Shown: positions 35,201 through 48,179, numbered from the stretch's first letter. The stretch: 64,000 nt of DNA from Nymphaea colorata (GCF_008831285.2 NC_045146.1:22337703-22401702), one strand, 5' to 3'. A program made the numbers and translations. The notes: generated by a model not told the origin, from the sequence alone.

Positions 35201-38200
35201 AATTTAAGGAATGTTGAAGATTTTTATTTTACGGGTTCTTGAATCAAAGCAGTCTCCAGGAAATTGGACCAATTTGAAATAACAATTAGATGCATCTTAG
35301 ATTGCAAAAATATGAGATGAATCAACACCGTGGGTGAGAGCATTTTGGTTGGATTGACTCCAACTACGCTTGCTATTTGGCTGACAGCAATAAAAAATAT
35401 CGGATTATTTCTTATTTGCTGCAAGCCCATTTTTAAATTGTGACATGAAAAAATGAGTTTCGCGTTTCCTTATAATATTTTATGCCACCTCAACCTTCGT
35501 TGGCAACTACAAAATAGGAGACTAAGTTATGGCTTTTTTTTTAATTACTCGGTGCGTTTGTAGTAAATTTGACTTTCTTTTCCTTATGTTTTTTACTTTT
35601 TTTTCAGTTTTCTGTCAATCTACTCGTACAGATTTGGATTTATGTTTTTTTTTTCTTTTGTCTGTCTAGAATGACGTAGGATAGCTGGTTGAACTAGTGT
35701 GGTGAAAACTTGGTCATGAGTTGAGTTCGATTCCTATAAGCATCATCCTTTTAAACTATAAATGGTAGAAAACGCTAGTCTTGAGTTGAGAAAAATGACG
35801 GTAAAATTCACTTACAACCTAAGCCATTGAGGCAGGGGATTGGAAGAAGGGGCTTCGCCACATGTATCGCTGCTTTTTCAACGAGATAATTCAAATCCAA
35901 TGTTGAAAGTCATCATTCAATGTTTTCTCAACCTTGGTCACGAACACATCTATATTATTAATCGCCATTAAGTTATAAACTGTGATAAGAAAAACATGAG
36001 TTTCACGTCTGCTTATATTTTTTTTTTTATGCCTGCTCAACCTTCGTTGACAACTACAAAATAGGAGACTAAGTTATGACTTGCTTTTAATTACTCAATG
36101 CAAATTTGACTTTCTTTTCTTTATATATATATATTTTTTACTTTTTTCAGCTTTATGTAAATCTATACTTACACATTTGTTTTTATTTTCTTTTGTGCAA
36201 AAGGATCCAGCATAGCTGGTGACACTGGTGGATCGGTGAAACTTTACTCATCAGTTTGATTCCCACAAGCATCACTACTTGTATCCATGCTTTGTGACAG
36301 AATTAAATGTTAAAAGGTTCCACTTTTTTAACTTATTAATCTTTGGTCACATTTAATAAAAAGTGTCAAGATATAACATTTTTACCTGAATAACATCAAT
36401 TTTCTTCATTTTTTTTTTTATTTGCTGCTGGAGGATGCTGAGCTCAAGCCAATAGGCATTGTCACTCATTGGGCAGGGTAAAACTTTGAAGCATATACTT
36501 GCTTTGCCTTGTGTGAGAAGATGATGCCCATGTATGAATCAAACCAGCGATTGGGCTCTTATCAGTGGCAGCTAGCACAACCAGTTATGCTAAAACTCAT
36601 CGAAAACTTTAACAATGTTCCCTTAATTTTAGGTGAATAAAAGTTGTATTTTATCCAACCACCCAACTGAAAGCGAAAACTCATACCTTCCCCCATCCCC
36701 TAAGATACCAAACACGCTTTAAGCATTTCGACATGATGTTTAGATATGCTTCAACTTACATACCGGTGTTTTCTCTTTCACAACATCAGAATCAATATCA
36801 TGACAGTAGATACTACTTAGCCCCATTGGGATGACAAATTCTCCCTACAGTTGAAGAGTGAAAAAACAATGACACAAATGTATATGAGAAATGAGATGGG
36901 GTAACATTTTTCCCTAAGTTGATGAGTGAAGTACCAAGGAAAAATTTATACGTGAGAGAAAATCTCGAACAGCCTGTAACGTGACTACGTACTGACGCAA
37001 ATTTGATTTCAAGACAAAGAAAGCCTTGAAAGGAAAAAAAAGAAAAGATATTGCTGCGGATTTCACTTACCATTTTTACGTCAAATTTAACAATTTTTAT
37101 TTAACGCTGAGTGTGAAATAAAAAAAATAAGTAGACAATGTGGTCCGTAAGTAATCCAAACGATTTTTCTTACATTTAGCGAAAATGCACCTTAGTTTTG
37201 TCATGTTTACATGAGCACGGTCTACGTTTTGAGAAAACGCATCCCATAAGTAATAAATTTTGAAAGAATACACCTTTTTCAACTGATCTTGGACAAATTA
37301 GTTTCATCAACAAATTTTACATCACTATCTGCATTTGCATTTGTATCGGATTTCATTTGCCAAATTAGATTGTCTTCTTCATGAGGCTGAATTCAAACAA
37401 GAGTTTAGCTTATATTTAACCCCTAATTTTCACTTTATAGAACATGACATTTATAGTTCATAATTTCTAAGCACATATAGATTTAATTTTGGCAAAAAAT
37501 CTAATAGTTTTTCTAACATATTTTCTGGATTCACGCTAAGGTTGTATAATTTCTAGGGTATGTTTTATTTTGCCCAAAGTACACAATTTCATGGTTAATA
37601 GCACAAATACATTTTCACGTACTAATTAGGAAAGAAAGCTTCACGATAATGAATTCATTAAATGGTACTGTTTAGTTCATTAGATTGTCGTCTCTAACCC
37701 ATGACCATATTGAAAAAAAAAAAAGTTAAGATTTAAGAGAGAACGTCTTCAAGAATTTATTTCTTAATTAAGAAAATGTAATTTCCCAAAAATTGAGCGG
37801 AGTGCGTGCAGATATGTCAAAAGTTAAGCATGTTTTTTAATTATAACTTTTTTCTTAGTTTCATTTACTAAACACTGTTGATGGTATTGCTTGGTGGGCA
37901 AGAATTTTGCAACATGCATTTGAATAGTCCGTCGATTCCGCGGGTTAGTTCAATTGGTTGTGTTTGAATCCGGCAATATATATATATATATATATATATA
38001 GCCTTTTGTATAGTTTTTAGTATTTTAACTTGCCATAGCAAGGAACCCGATCTCAACACGCGGAGATCATATCCTCGAGGGACTTGCCACAATGTATGGC
38101 ATAGAGATTGGTAGGTAGCCGGTCTTATTTCAAAATTTTGAGGTCTAAACTTCAAGTGCAACAAAAGAATAGATGGCAACGATATACAAGTTGAAGCATA

Positions 38201-39159
38201 GCCGATGTATCACTCAAAGACACCAAAAGAAGTCATATTATTCTAAGAAGATGAAAGCAATTGTGGAGATTTTGGCCTTCTTGTTGAGTAGTAGAATGAA
38301 ATGCTCTTCCTGTTCAACCAACATAAAGATCATATTTATGCTCCACAAAAAAGAATGTTGAGCGGATGCCAAACAGATCCAAACCCAAACATATATTGAA
38401 TTATAGGGAGGATATTCAGTTGACTTAGAATTTAGGTGGAAGTTATCGTCTTTCGTTTGTTTTGTTTCCCATATTTCTGTTTCGTATCCCATGGTTGTAG
38501 ATGATTGCTGTATTTAGGATCTAAATGATCCTAATTTAGTTACGAAAGTGGTATGGCAACTTTTCGCTGCATCAGCTTAGTATCAGTGCATTATTGTTGC
38601 ATTAGTTTGATACCAGAGCACCAATTTGGTACTGGAATTGTATTAGGAATCAGCTCTCCCTGCATGAGAAGAAAATTTTGGATGTGAGATATTGAAAACC
38701 GCCATTGATTCTACTCATTCTTAGGTACACTTGAATAGATAAACTAAAAATCACGAGACCAATCAAATTGGATGATCAGGCACAAAGAAGCATCGTGAGA
38801 CATTTTGTGCTTTCGTCGCGTAAAAATACTCATACTTGGACCTCTATTGGTGTGACTACTTTCACTTGTTTTGCACATGAAAATGCTAAACAACACGGGG
38901 TGAGAACACACCCTTAATAAGTTTTCCTTTGTTTGCATGTGTATGATCCTGATCTGATTCCGATTTCATTTAACTGATGCGTATCTATTCTCACAGGTTT
39001 TAAACTCTAAATACGAGTGTAAGAAGTTGGAGGGACAGATCTCCCAGTTTCCGGATCGCTCAATTCTAAGGAGAAAATAAACCTTACTTAGCATATATAT
39101 AGGAAAGCTGAAATCACGGCTACCAAATATTATCAGATGGTTAAATTCATATTTAAATC
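32230..39159. other. Gene-free AT-rich region with SINE-like and other repeats
   Basis: No protein gene is supported. It holds a CT microsatellite (32656-32674), AT and GT runs near 33403-33432, AAT repeats (33641-33661), a 42-bp imperfect tandem pair (about 34706-34789), a diverged direct repeat (35430-36290), AT runs at 37977-38000, and tRNA-like promoter boxes on the minus strand near 33750-33870. Confidence 0.5.
35430..36290. repeat. Diverged direct repeat with SINE-like segment
   Basis: The blocks 35430-35756 and 35970-36290 align along their length. They share an identical 28-nt run at 35504-35531 and 36051-36078. Each ends in a tRNA-promoter-like segment with an A-box-like start ('atagctggt') and a B-box-like 'gttcgattcc' or 'gtttgattcc', about 545 bp apart. 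This suggests a duplicated or twice-inserted short interspersed element. Confidence 0.55.
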
Positions 39160-39251
39160 CACTACTAAAAAACACCATAAACTGTCGGCAAAATTGTCAT
39201 ACTATAGCATAAACTACTAATTAATGCTACTATTACAAAGTGTTTTTAGTG
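39160..39251. mobile_element. Very short CACTA-terminated inverted-repeat element
   Basis: The left end reads CACTACTAAAAAACAC and the right end, on the opposite strand, CACTAAAAACACTTTG, bounding 92 bp. CACTA ends are typical of the CMC superfamily. No 3-bp target duplication is clear, so this may be coincidence or a relic. Confidence 0.35.
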
Positions 39252-40519
39252 ATGGTTTTAAAAGGTTTTGTCTTCTAACAATTTTCGGCGGCCACATTTT
39301 AATTTCTCACTCTCTTTGTATGTCTATACCAAATGATGGGTAGTACAACCGGTCGAGTTGGGTGGCATGTTATGGCCATGTCCTCAGTTTGATTCTTGAT
39401 GAGTGCTATTTTGATGGTATTGAATAGTAGTGTTGATCTTGAGATTCGGGGTGCCATTTTTTACGCTCTCTTGTCTCTCTCTCTTTCTCTCAACTTAAAA
39501 CCATGCATGATTAGGGACATCAATGAATCAATTTTATATGATTACCATTCTAACTTTGAAACCGTTTAAACACATCTAGTTAGGAAAACCAGATAAAATT
39601 ACTAATCACATTCAGCTGCAGTGTATAATTTTACAACCGAATCTGAATGCAAGCCTGATTCTGACGGCAATTTGATCGATTCAATTACACATAAACGTCA
39701 AATTTCATAGTAGCCGGATTCAAATTCAGTTTTGGGTAAAGAACAGAAGGATGTCGGATGACAACCCGTGGCAAAGTTGCACCTCAACCAGGTTTTCACA
39801 AAACTAAACTATGTTGTTTGAAGGTGTCATCCAAACGCTCCCTTAGAGGTCGTTTGATTGCTGTCCATTGGGACAGGACGTCCTGTCTGTTACACTACTG
39901 TCCTGTCCTCATGGACAATGATGTTTTTTGTCCAACGTTTGATGGTTTTAGGAACATAACACCATGTTATTCTTGTCCGGCGTTTGTTTTGCATATGTCT
40001 GTTCTGTCTATTTTGTCCGTCTTGTCTAACGTTTGTTCGCATATTAAACAAATCTAATTACAATTATAAAAGATAAATTCGAACTTTGTCTGCAATACTG
40101 GATACTTTGTTGTTTTATTTATGTTAATCTAATGTAAATTGGGATATGCCAATGGATCCAGATTCGGATTAGATATCTAATTAACCAATCAAACTGCTTA
40201 AACAAATTCTGTTTGGATGTAAAAAAAAAAATCGTAATCCTAAGAAATGGGATGCGTTCCAAATTTAAGAAATAATCAAATTCAAATTCCTTCTTAAATG
40301 AATATTCTAACGAATAATAATCATTAATATCGTTAATATGTACATACATACTCTGAAAGTTTGCTGTTAAAAAAAGCATATATAATGCAGTTCATATTTG
40401 ATAAGTGTTATTAAAAAAACATATATAATGTTGAATACAATACATTGACATTCCTGCATCCACCTCGAACGTGCCCAATAGAGACAATTTTAATACAGGC
40501 AACCCTATGAAACAGCTGC

Positions 40520-40740
40520 TCACACTAAATCTACTCCAACAACAAATTCTCCTCTTGAGCTTCTCGCTGTCTCAAAACCAAGACAGCTTAAGCGATGAAA
40601 ATGCAGTCTTTTTTGCTTGAAACCATAGACTGCCACTTCCTCCCCTTCTTCCAACATGAGAGGATTTGCAGGCAAACATCCTTCCCACCAATAGAAGGCC
40701 AACCATCCGGGATGATGCCATGAGTGGACCAGACTCCACG
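40520..40740 (-). other. Unidentified coding-like fragment inside the Harbinger-like element
   Basis: The minus strand has an open frame with protein-like composition (WLAFYWWEGCLPANPL, then EEGEEVAVYGFKQKR, then LGFETARSSRGEFVVGVDLV) ending at TGA. It has no ATG of its own at a sensible place. It does not resemble a transposase that I know, and could be a captured host exon. Family unknown. Confidence 0.25.
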
Positions 40741-42664
40741 CACTAACGATGACTTGAAATACATAAACTAAAACTCCTCAAGGTTCTGCAGTTTTGCTGC
40801 TGGACAACAACGAGAAATGGATGGCAATAACTTACTGGCAGCAGAGGCATCTTTTGCATAATCGCATAATCAGAACAACAAAAAAAGCTTGCCAAATAAA
40901 AGTTAAGGGAAAATAACAAAGATGTAAGAATGTGCAAATCCGGGAATGATTTTGTGTGAACCAAGATAAACAAGGAATCGACTCCCCATCACATGACAAT
41001 CAAGGGGGTTGAGCCACATGGCACGCCCAAGAGGCATCCATCCCTTTGAAGAAAAGAATGTTGAAGAGATCACACGCCTGGTCTCCTCTGCTCGAGTAGG
41101 GCAAAGTGGTGGGTCATTCAGGGCACCACGTGCAATGCAGTGGTAAACACAGAAGGTAATGATGCTTGCCTCAAAATGAAATTTCTTTCTATGTGTTTAC
41201 TCTTCCTTTTTGCTTTTATTGAATAAACATCAAGGAGGCAAAAAGAAGCAGCAACTTAACCACAACCTTCTCATTTTCTTTTTTCTGAATTTGATAGGAA
41301 AAGCAATAAATTTGCACCGATTGCACCTTCCTTTCTTCAAAGACAGATTTTGTACAATCCACAAAGTAATATGTCTCCATGAATATCGAAAACAAGGAGA
41401 TTGTGACAAAAGACAAAATGTAAGTGTAACTCTGAACATAGCATCTCTGAAAGACAATGTCTGCAGAACATGACTATCAAAATAGGTTTGATGATCTCCC
41501 TCTTTTCCTTTTCCTCATTGATCAATAAAGATATACTTGGAACAAGATGAATACAGGACAGGTAGGACAAGAACAAAGTTCACACATAAATCAAAGTTCA
41601 CACAGTGAAAGCTTTTTATATTTCAAGATGACATTTTGCAGCGAGTTCAACAATGATAGTTGGGAATGCCAGACAAGACTACATTCACATGCTGACATGA
41701 TTCTTCAACATAATCCAACATAGTATGAACAAGACCAAGGATACCTAGGAGAGTACAAAAGTTCACACAGTGACGAGGTTCTTCAACATAAACCAAGTCT
41801 GTTTGCTCCTTGAATCTGACTTAAGAACTAACTCCCCCCAGGCAGCAATACATTTTCATGTCATGTCAGGTGATTCATTCAGCTCCATGGATTGCAAGCT
41901 TATTCCTTACTGCATGAAACACTCTGCCACTGAAAACAGCAACAGCCATGATAATGATGGCTTGTAATTATCATTATTTCATCCATATCAAAATCAATAT
42001 GCACAAGCTCCAGCACAAAGACACCCCAGTTAGAGAGTTAAAACAGGTTGTTGAAAATGTTTACACTATCATGGCACATAAGCCAAATAGAGTAAACTTG
42101 GAACTTGCACATAAGCTAAACGGAAGAGGTCCACACTCCAAAGGATTGAGAACAAGAAATTCCTTGGCTTAGTTACTATCACACATTGGAGGAAATTAAA
42201 AGGACCCAAGTTAAGAAAGATGGATAGAGAAAAGGAACCAGGCACAGACAGAAAAATAAGGTCAAAACATAAATCCCACTGGAATTTTCTGTTCAACTTC
42301 AATAATCAGGAAAATAGTATGACAATACAGAAAAAGCAATAACACGTGTGGTTCTCGACCACGATACGCCCTATAAAACAGGTTCTTGAAGAGAAAAAAA
42401 TACAAAGGTGAAAGAATAGGGAAAGAAAAACGTTTTCAATAAAAATTACCCCCTCTGCTTTATTTGTGTTGTGCAGACGTGTTGAAAAGAAGCTTGTAAG
42501 GAAGGGAAGAGGACTGAGGCTGAGTTTTTCCCCCTTTCAAGAGGCGAAAGAGACAAAAAAAGTAAAAAACCCAAATCTAGTAACCCAATCGTTGCCATTT
42601 GCAACAAATCTCCATATAGACAATGCAAAAGGGGCTTCAACTACCATTGACAATACAATCGAAC

Positions 42665-42696
42665 AATAGAGAGAGGAGAGAGAGAGAGAGAGACAG
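42665..42696. repeat. GA microsatellite
   Basis: (GA)n run inside the Harbinger-like element, just before the GC-rich tandem repeats. Confidence 0.75.
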
Positions 42697-42774
42697 GAAT
42701 AGACCAGTACCTGGAATGCAGATGGTCACTGAGACGTTGGAGATGAATAGAAGGCTGGAATACCCGTCGGCAGT

Positions 42775-43045
42775 AGGGCAAGATGTAGCCTCTGTCTGGC
42801 GGAGACAGAGGAGAAGGAGAGAAGACGGGGCCGAAGATGGAGATGGCGTCAAGGGCTCGGGGTAGGGTGCTCGTGAGGGAAGAATACCGGCCGGTCGGCA
42901 GAAGGGCAGGATGTAGCCTCTCTCTCGCGGAGACGGAGGAGAAGAAGAGAAGACGGGGGAGGAGACGGAGGAGAAGGAGAGAAGACGGGGGAGGAGACGG
43001 AGATGGCGTCGAGGGCTCGGGGGCTCATGAGGGAAGAGTTCTGTC
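42775..43045. repeat. GC-rich tandem repeats near the right end of the Harbinger-like element
   Basis: Two diverged units, about 42775-42890 and 42904-43043, share 'gatgtagcctct', 'cggagac', 'gagaagacggg' and 'gatggcgtc..gggctcggg'. The second unit contains an extra internal duplication of the GGAGACGGAGGAGAAG block. Open frames across it (Arg/Glu-rich on +, Pro/Ser-rich on -) reflect the repeat. Confidence 0.65.
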
Positions 43046-43202
43046 CGTTCCGAGGGTTAGGTCGGAACGGGATGGGACAAAAAAACTATTTATAGTGTTG
43101 TCCAGTTGTCCATCGTGTCCAACCTGTCTTATGGACGGTGTTTGATGAAAATTTTGCTTAGGACAGGACACGCGTGTCCTGTGGTCATCAAACGACCTCT
43201 TA

Positions 43203-44661
43203 GGGCATCATTTGATCCCAAATGAATTTGAATTAAATAAACCCAATTAAGTGGAATCCAGTAAACACTTGTCCTACCCAAATCCGAAACGTTCACCTCC
43301 GTCCACACAAGACTATAGAAATGAAAGGTTCTTCTATAAAATAACCAAGCCTAACTTTACAGCAATTATCTTTTGAACATTGGCTCGGAAGGTTCCTTGT
43401 TTGCTTTAGTTTTTTGGCTTCATTCTCAACAACCCATGCTTAAGTAGTTCGGTGGCTTCCTCCTCCTCCTCCTCTCAACAGCATTCCTTTCGAAAGCTAA
43501 TTATACTTTTTATACGTCCACAATAAATGACCATTTAAATTGTTTTTCTAAATTTAAAAAAAAAAAAGAAAATAATTTGATTGGGGCACAAGCTGAATCA
43601 AGTCCCTTCAACTACCAAGTCAACGATGACGTAGTCATCGGTGGGCCCCTTGGGACCACAAAGAAGAAAAAGGACCACAAGGAAGCTCACGGGGAGGAGG
43701 AGGGTGGTCCCCACGTGGGTCCCAATACAGTCACGGGGAGCGCTGCGCTGGGAATGTTTGGTGTGTGGTGTGCTCGCCCGTGGATGTCTCTCCCCCCACC
43801 AAATATAATTTTGTTTTTTTGTTTTTTGAAAATCCATTTGGCATTTTTTTGTATTATTTAGTTTTTTTTTTTATGTCTGAATATCACGCAATAATCGCGG
43901 TAAAAGCTCCATTTTATCCTGAAAAACCCAGTTCACACAGTCACATGTGCACTCCCTTGTTCGAGATAAAGTTAAGATCGCCAAAATCTTCACCCCATTT
44001 CTTAAAAGATTGTTCAACAGATTTTGTTGTCTTTATTCCTACGTCCACATATGATCTATTAGGAACTGTCTTTTGAAAACCTAGAGTGATTGTGTGGAAA
44101 GGTGACACTTGCTGATCCAAACCCAGCTTATTATATTTGGGAATGACTAAAAGACGATCTTATCACAAGCAACTTGGTATCAATTAAGTTTATTCAATTA
44201 ACATCGAGAAGAAAGTCTGGCGAAGCGAGTAATGACTAAGAAGAGGGCAAGCATTGTAGATTCCGAAACACTTGTCATTTTTGGTCTTGAAAAGGGCGAT
44301 TGTTTGCAGGATGAGTTCTTTCCCACACACCATTTAGTTGGATCGAGATTACTTAGATTATAGAATTTGAACTAAACTACTAAATCACAGGCAGCGATCA
44401 AGAGGTTAGGGGAAGAACATTGTGAAAGGTGTTAGGTTGAAGACCCTCGTGGTAATCAAACTTCATGCAAATGTATATATATACATCTGTATATATACTG
44501 AACTAAAAAAAATTTTGTAATTTCTATATCAGACATTGCTTCGCATTAATTAGCCACCGAATCCATTAATTAAGCAACATAAATATTCATTAATTTCTTC
44601 AAATAGAACAAGGGAAATTAAGTAGGGGCCCTACCCTTATTTTCCCGTTATTCCCTGTTCC
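43203..44661. other. Intergenic region upstream of the LysM gene
   Basis: No gene is seen. A palindromic G-box, CCACGTGG, lies at 43711-43718 in a locally GC-rich patch about 1 kb upstream of the LysM start codon; whether it serves that gene is unknown. The rest is AT-rich. Confidence 0.4.
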
Positions 44662-44669
44662 TATTTAAA
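44662..44669 (+). promoter_or_regulatory. TATA box of the LysM gene
   Basis: TATTTAAA in the context TTCCTATTTAAAGGG, 86 bp before the start codon, which predicts transcription start near 44695 and a leader of about 60 nt. Confidence 0.6.
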
Positions 44670-44754
44670 GGGTCTCAGTGTCCTTTGTAGAGTGGCCCCT
44701 GCACTCGCTTGTCGCCCCGCGCTCCTCGACAGTCAGGGCAGAGTCCGGCATCCG

Positions 44755-45099
44755 ATGGCGAAACCACCTTCCCCCAGGCAGCCGATGTCCCGCCGAGCAG
44801 CTGCAGCGGTGGACGCAGCCTCCTGGTACTGCGCTGTGGCGGTGGTCGCCCTCATCTTGTTGGCGCTCTTCCATCAAGACCGGCCGGGCGGAGCAGTAGC
44901 CGCAGAGGCAGCGGTGGCCGTCTCGGGCCGGCCCTGCGACGAGATATACGTGGTCGAGGAAGGGGAGACGCTGCACACCATTAGCGACAGGTGTGACGAT
45001 CCTTTCATTGTGGAAAGGAATCCTCACATCCACGACCCCGATGATATCTTCCCCGGTCTTGTTATTAGGCTCTCTCCTTCCACCTCCACCAGGAGGTGA
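44755..45099 (+). CDS. Single-LysM, membrane-anchored small protein, 114 aa
   Basis: An intronless frame from ATG 44755 to TGA. The N-terminus is Pro/Arg-rich, then comes a hydrophobic segment (about residues 23-39, WYCAVAVVALILLALF) suited to a signal anchor. After a low-complexity Ala/Gly linker, one LysM domain covers residues 64-107 (YVVEEGETLHTISDRC ... NPHIHDPDDIFPGLVIRL). Cys61 and Cys80 could form a disulfide. Plants have a conserved family of such one-LysM proteins; LysM domains bind N-acetylglucosamine polymers, but ligand and role of this subfamily are not established. Codon use is very GC-rich compared with the flanks, as is common for short intronless plant genes. An upstream in-frame extension exists without ATG, so 44755 is the start. 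Confidence 0.9.
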   Translation: MAKPPSPRQPMSRRAAAAVDAASWYCAVAVVALILLALFHQDRPGGAVAAEAAVAVSGRPCDEIYVVEEGETLHTISDRCDDPFIVERNPHIHDPDDIFPGLVIRLSPSTSTRR

Positions 45100-48000
45100 T
45101 GGTGTTTTAGCTCAATGGCTTCCTGTGTTTCTCCTTTTTCTCAATGTGAAAATCCAGTCTAGCTGGGAGAAATAATCATATAGAGAAAGAACAAAAAGGG
45201 TAATAAGAGATACAATTCGACAGCTCCACTAGTTGTAAGATGATTAGATGTGTAGATAATGCAGAAGTATGATCCTGTTGATGGTTTGTCACACCGCCCT
45301 CTTGTAGCCTTGTTGTATTTATGGTTCAGTTCCTGCCTGCCGCTGATTTGTTTTCCCTTCCTGAAAATTTCTTTTTCCGTTGCATTTGCAGTAACTATGT
45401 GTTATGCAAGTGGTTGGTAGTTGGAAGAAGAGTTTGTGCTCTATTTCATATATACATCAAAAGTATCAAGGTTTGGATAAGTTTTTTTTATATACCAAGA
45501 CCATTTAAGCACACAGGTGAAGAAATCGCAGTCGTGATTCCATTCAGAAAGAGAGAGAGAGAGAGAGACGAAGAGGTAGGAGAGAGCGCGCGATGTTAGG
45601 TTGGTGAGGAACCATCAGAACAGGGGACACCGCTCTGCTATTCACGTCCACGAAGGGATTGAACTGCTTAAAGTTTTCTCGAAGCAATTCAAACACGAAC
45701 AAAAAGAGAGAGAGAGAGCCTCTGTGGGTGCAAACAAATGTAAAACGAAAGGAGAGGAGGCGGTTGGCTTTATTCGGGGAGTAAAGCCATCATACTGACA
45801 GCCGTTTCTCTGCTTCTAAATTAAAAGGAATCGGCGGTCGATCCAAGCGCTCTGTTCCATCCGTTGGCGTATACGGCAAAATTCTTTCATTCATTTCTGT
45901 AATTATTGGCCACCTCCACGTTAGTCTTCACCGGTTCACGTGACCCTCTTCTGGAAAATTATACACGCAGCACGCTGATCCGTTGAGCAGCGGCGGGCCA
46001 ACTGCTTACCAAGGTGGTTGAATTTTTTATGGAGGGGAAAAGCTTTTCAGAACTAAAGCAGGCTTGGACAACTAATCCAAGCCATCAAACAGTTGCAAAA
46101 TCTTGAAAAAACGAACACACACTTATCGTTCTTAGTAGGTTGACGAACTCGTTAGTGCTTTTCTTTCATAGTGGTCCAATGTCATGGTGGATCTCCTCCC
46201 ATATTGATGAGAATTAAAATTATGGTCATAATTTCTCTTGATCATATAAGAGGTTGATGTGGGAGCTTGCAATTGAGAGGGTTCACTTCAATTTGGAGCA
46301 TTCAAGTCCACACTTGTGCCGTGTTTTGGATTCGTGTGATATAAAAGGAATCGAACATGCGTATAGTAATTGCTCCCCACGAGTTCCCTTGGAAGAGTCC
46401 TCGGGACAATTAATGTTCAATCTTCTGTTCACCGGAAGATTGAACGCTTATAACCTGCCCTCCACCATCTCGACCTTGTTCAGCGAAACGCTTATTTGAA
46501 CACCTGAAATTGAGCTCTGCAATACGATTCACCAAGATGAAGAGGACGCACGACTCAATGCTCCGGTTGTGCTTCATTCTGCCATGAGGGTGAAGCAGTG
46601 GGGTAAGTTTCTTTTCCTGTAAAGAAAGAGGAGAGCTCTTTGGCTTTTTTTCTTACAGTGGAACAATCAAAACCAGACATGGTGAACATCCACTTACCAG
46701 TAAGGATGTCAATGGATCAGACATACCCAATTCCTGATTCGTTTCACATTCATTATTTAGTTTGATCTGTTAAAATGGGATGTGATTATTCATCAGATTT
46801 GTGTCTATGGTGTGCAGATTACGTTTCATTACTAAATATTCCAAATCAGAGTCCAAAATCGGACCGAGGCCTCAATAGAAATCTAAATATTCCTGTCTGA
46901 ATACAGTTTTAAGAAGACGCCGCTATCCATGTATCAATTTGATTACGTATGTCCGATTAAGGGTGGACCTGATCTTAATCCAAACCCTGGTGTAATGCAT
47001 CTAAAAGACCTTACCTTTCGATTTCGAGTAAGCAGGAGGCTAATTCTACCACTCGAGTGAAGGCTTAAGCCTCCCCTTCCCTCATCCCCTCAAGATTCAG
47101 GCTGTCTGGTCACCTGATCATCCGTAGCGGGCCTTGAAACGTTGATCAAATATTATAAGATACTTCTGATTAGTGGTGGAGTCAGGATTTTTTGATATAA
47201 TTCTAAATAGTTAAAACAAAACTTTTGATAAACTGGTATGGACAGTGGCCTACACCAGCTCTCATGTCTTTCCCCCACTGCTTTGGGTTTCATCTTTATG
47301 TGGGCATTCATGAATATCATAGACAACAGATCGCTAGAATTTAACGTAGGTGGACATCGGTGATTCAGTTTGTTGATCCGATCGGCTTTCTAAAGCTGTT
47401 TGATTAGATGATAAATGGATGACGAAACTTTTATAGGTGTGATATATATATATATATATAACCCAAAAAGGGTTTTAGATTATATTCTTTCTAGGCATTG
47501 AAAACAAATCAAGGACATTAAAAATTCAACGGTCCTCAAACCACCAAAATGCATTAAAAAACAAAATCATGACTTTGTTTTTAAATAATGTGAACCAAAA
47601 CTAATTCTTAACAAAAAAGCTAATTTGAACCCATCTTTGCTATGAGTAAGATGCGTAACTTATGTGTTGGAACATACAACGGCACATCAAAACTTACATA
47701 ATCCGGCCCATTCAGCTTTTTCTCTCATTAACACACGCACATATATGTATTGTGAAGGTGATTAAAAAAATGATAACACATTTATATATTTTTCATTATA
47801 AATATATGTTTTATATTAAATATACATTTTTTAAGTTATTTTTTTATTAAAAGTAGGTCGGACCAGGCCAGGCCTGGGCCGTGGGTGCAGGCCCTGGGCC
47901 ACCTAGAACCAAACTTTGAATGAGAGAGGGCCAGGTAAGGCCGGGCCAGTTCGGCCCAATAGTCAAATGAAATGAAACAAGAGTTTGAAATAGGATGGTC

Positions 48001-48178
48001 GATTGAACTTAATTCGTTTTTCATCAACCTCTGCGGGTATTAGCAATAGCCCTCACAGTGTCACCTCCCCAATTTAAAACCCATACTATTCATGTCAAAA
48101 TAGCGACAGCCGTGTGTCTGTTGCCATTATTGCAGGTCACATAACTACCTGCTTTGGAAAAAAGCCAATCGATTGTGA

Positions 48179-48179
<1 letters not shown>

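Larger units (their letters stand above)
39843..43202. mobile_element. PIF/Harbinger-like DNA transposon, 3354 bp, with TTA target duplication
   Basis: The element spans 39846-43199. Both ends carry the 13-bp inverted repeat GAGGTCGTTTGAT, and each is flanked by TTA (39843-39845 and 43200-43202). A 3-bp TTA duplication and such termini are typical of PIF/Harbinger elements. Subterminal regions are crowded with copies of GTCCTGTC/GGACAGGAC, the kind of repeat transposases bind. No DDE transposase or Myb-like protein is recognisable, so it is probably non-autonomous. The interior contains a possible hAT-like MITE relic (40110-40480), a gene-like fragment (40520-40740), AT-rich filler, and GC-rich tandem repeats (42775-43045). 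Confidence 0.75.

Noticed and set aside
37938-37980. tRNA-like boxes (GGGTTAGTTCAATTGG, then TTTGAATCC)
   Set aside because: No acceptor stem or cloverleaf can be drawn. More likely a SINE remnant.
38570-38660. 'gataccagagc' suggesting an LTR primer-binding site
   Set aside because: It is not the methionine tRNA complement, and no flanking long terminal repeats, gag or pol were seen.
42637-43145. Arg/Glu-rich (+) and Pro/Ser-rich (-) open frames
   Set aside because: They follow the GC-rich tandem repeats of the Harbinger-like element, not a protein.
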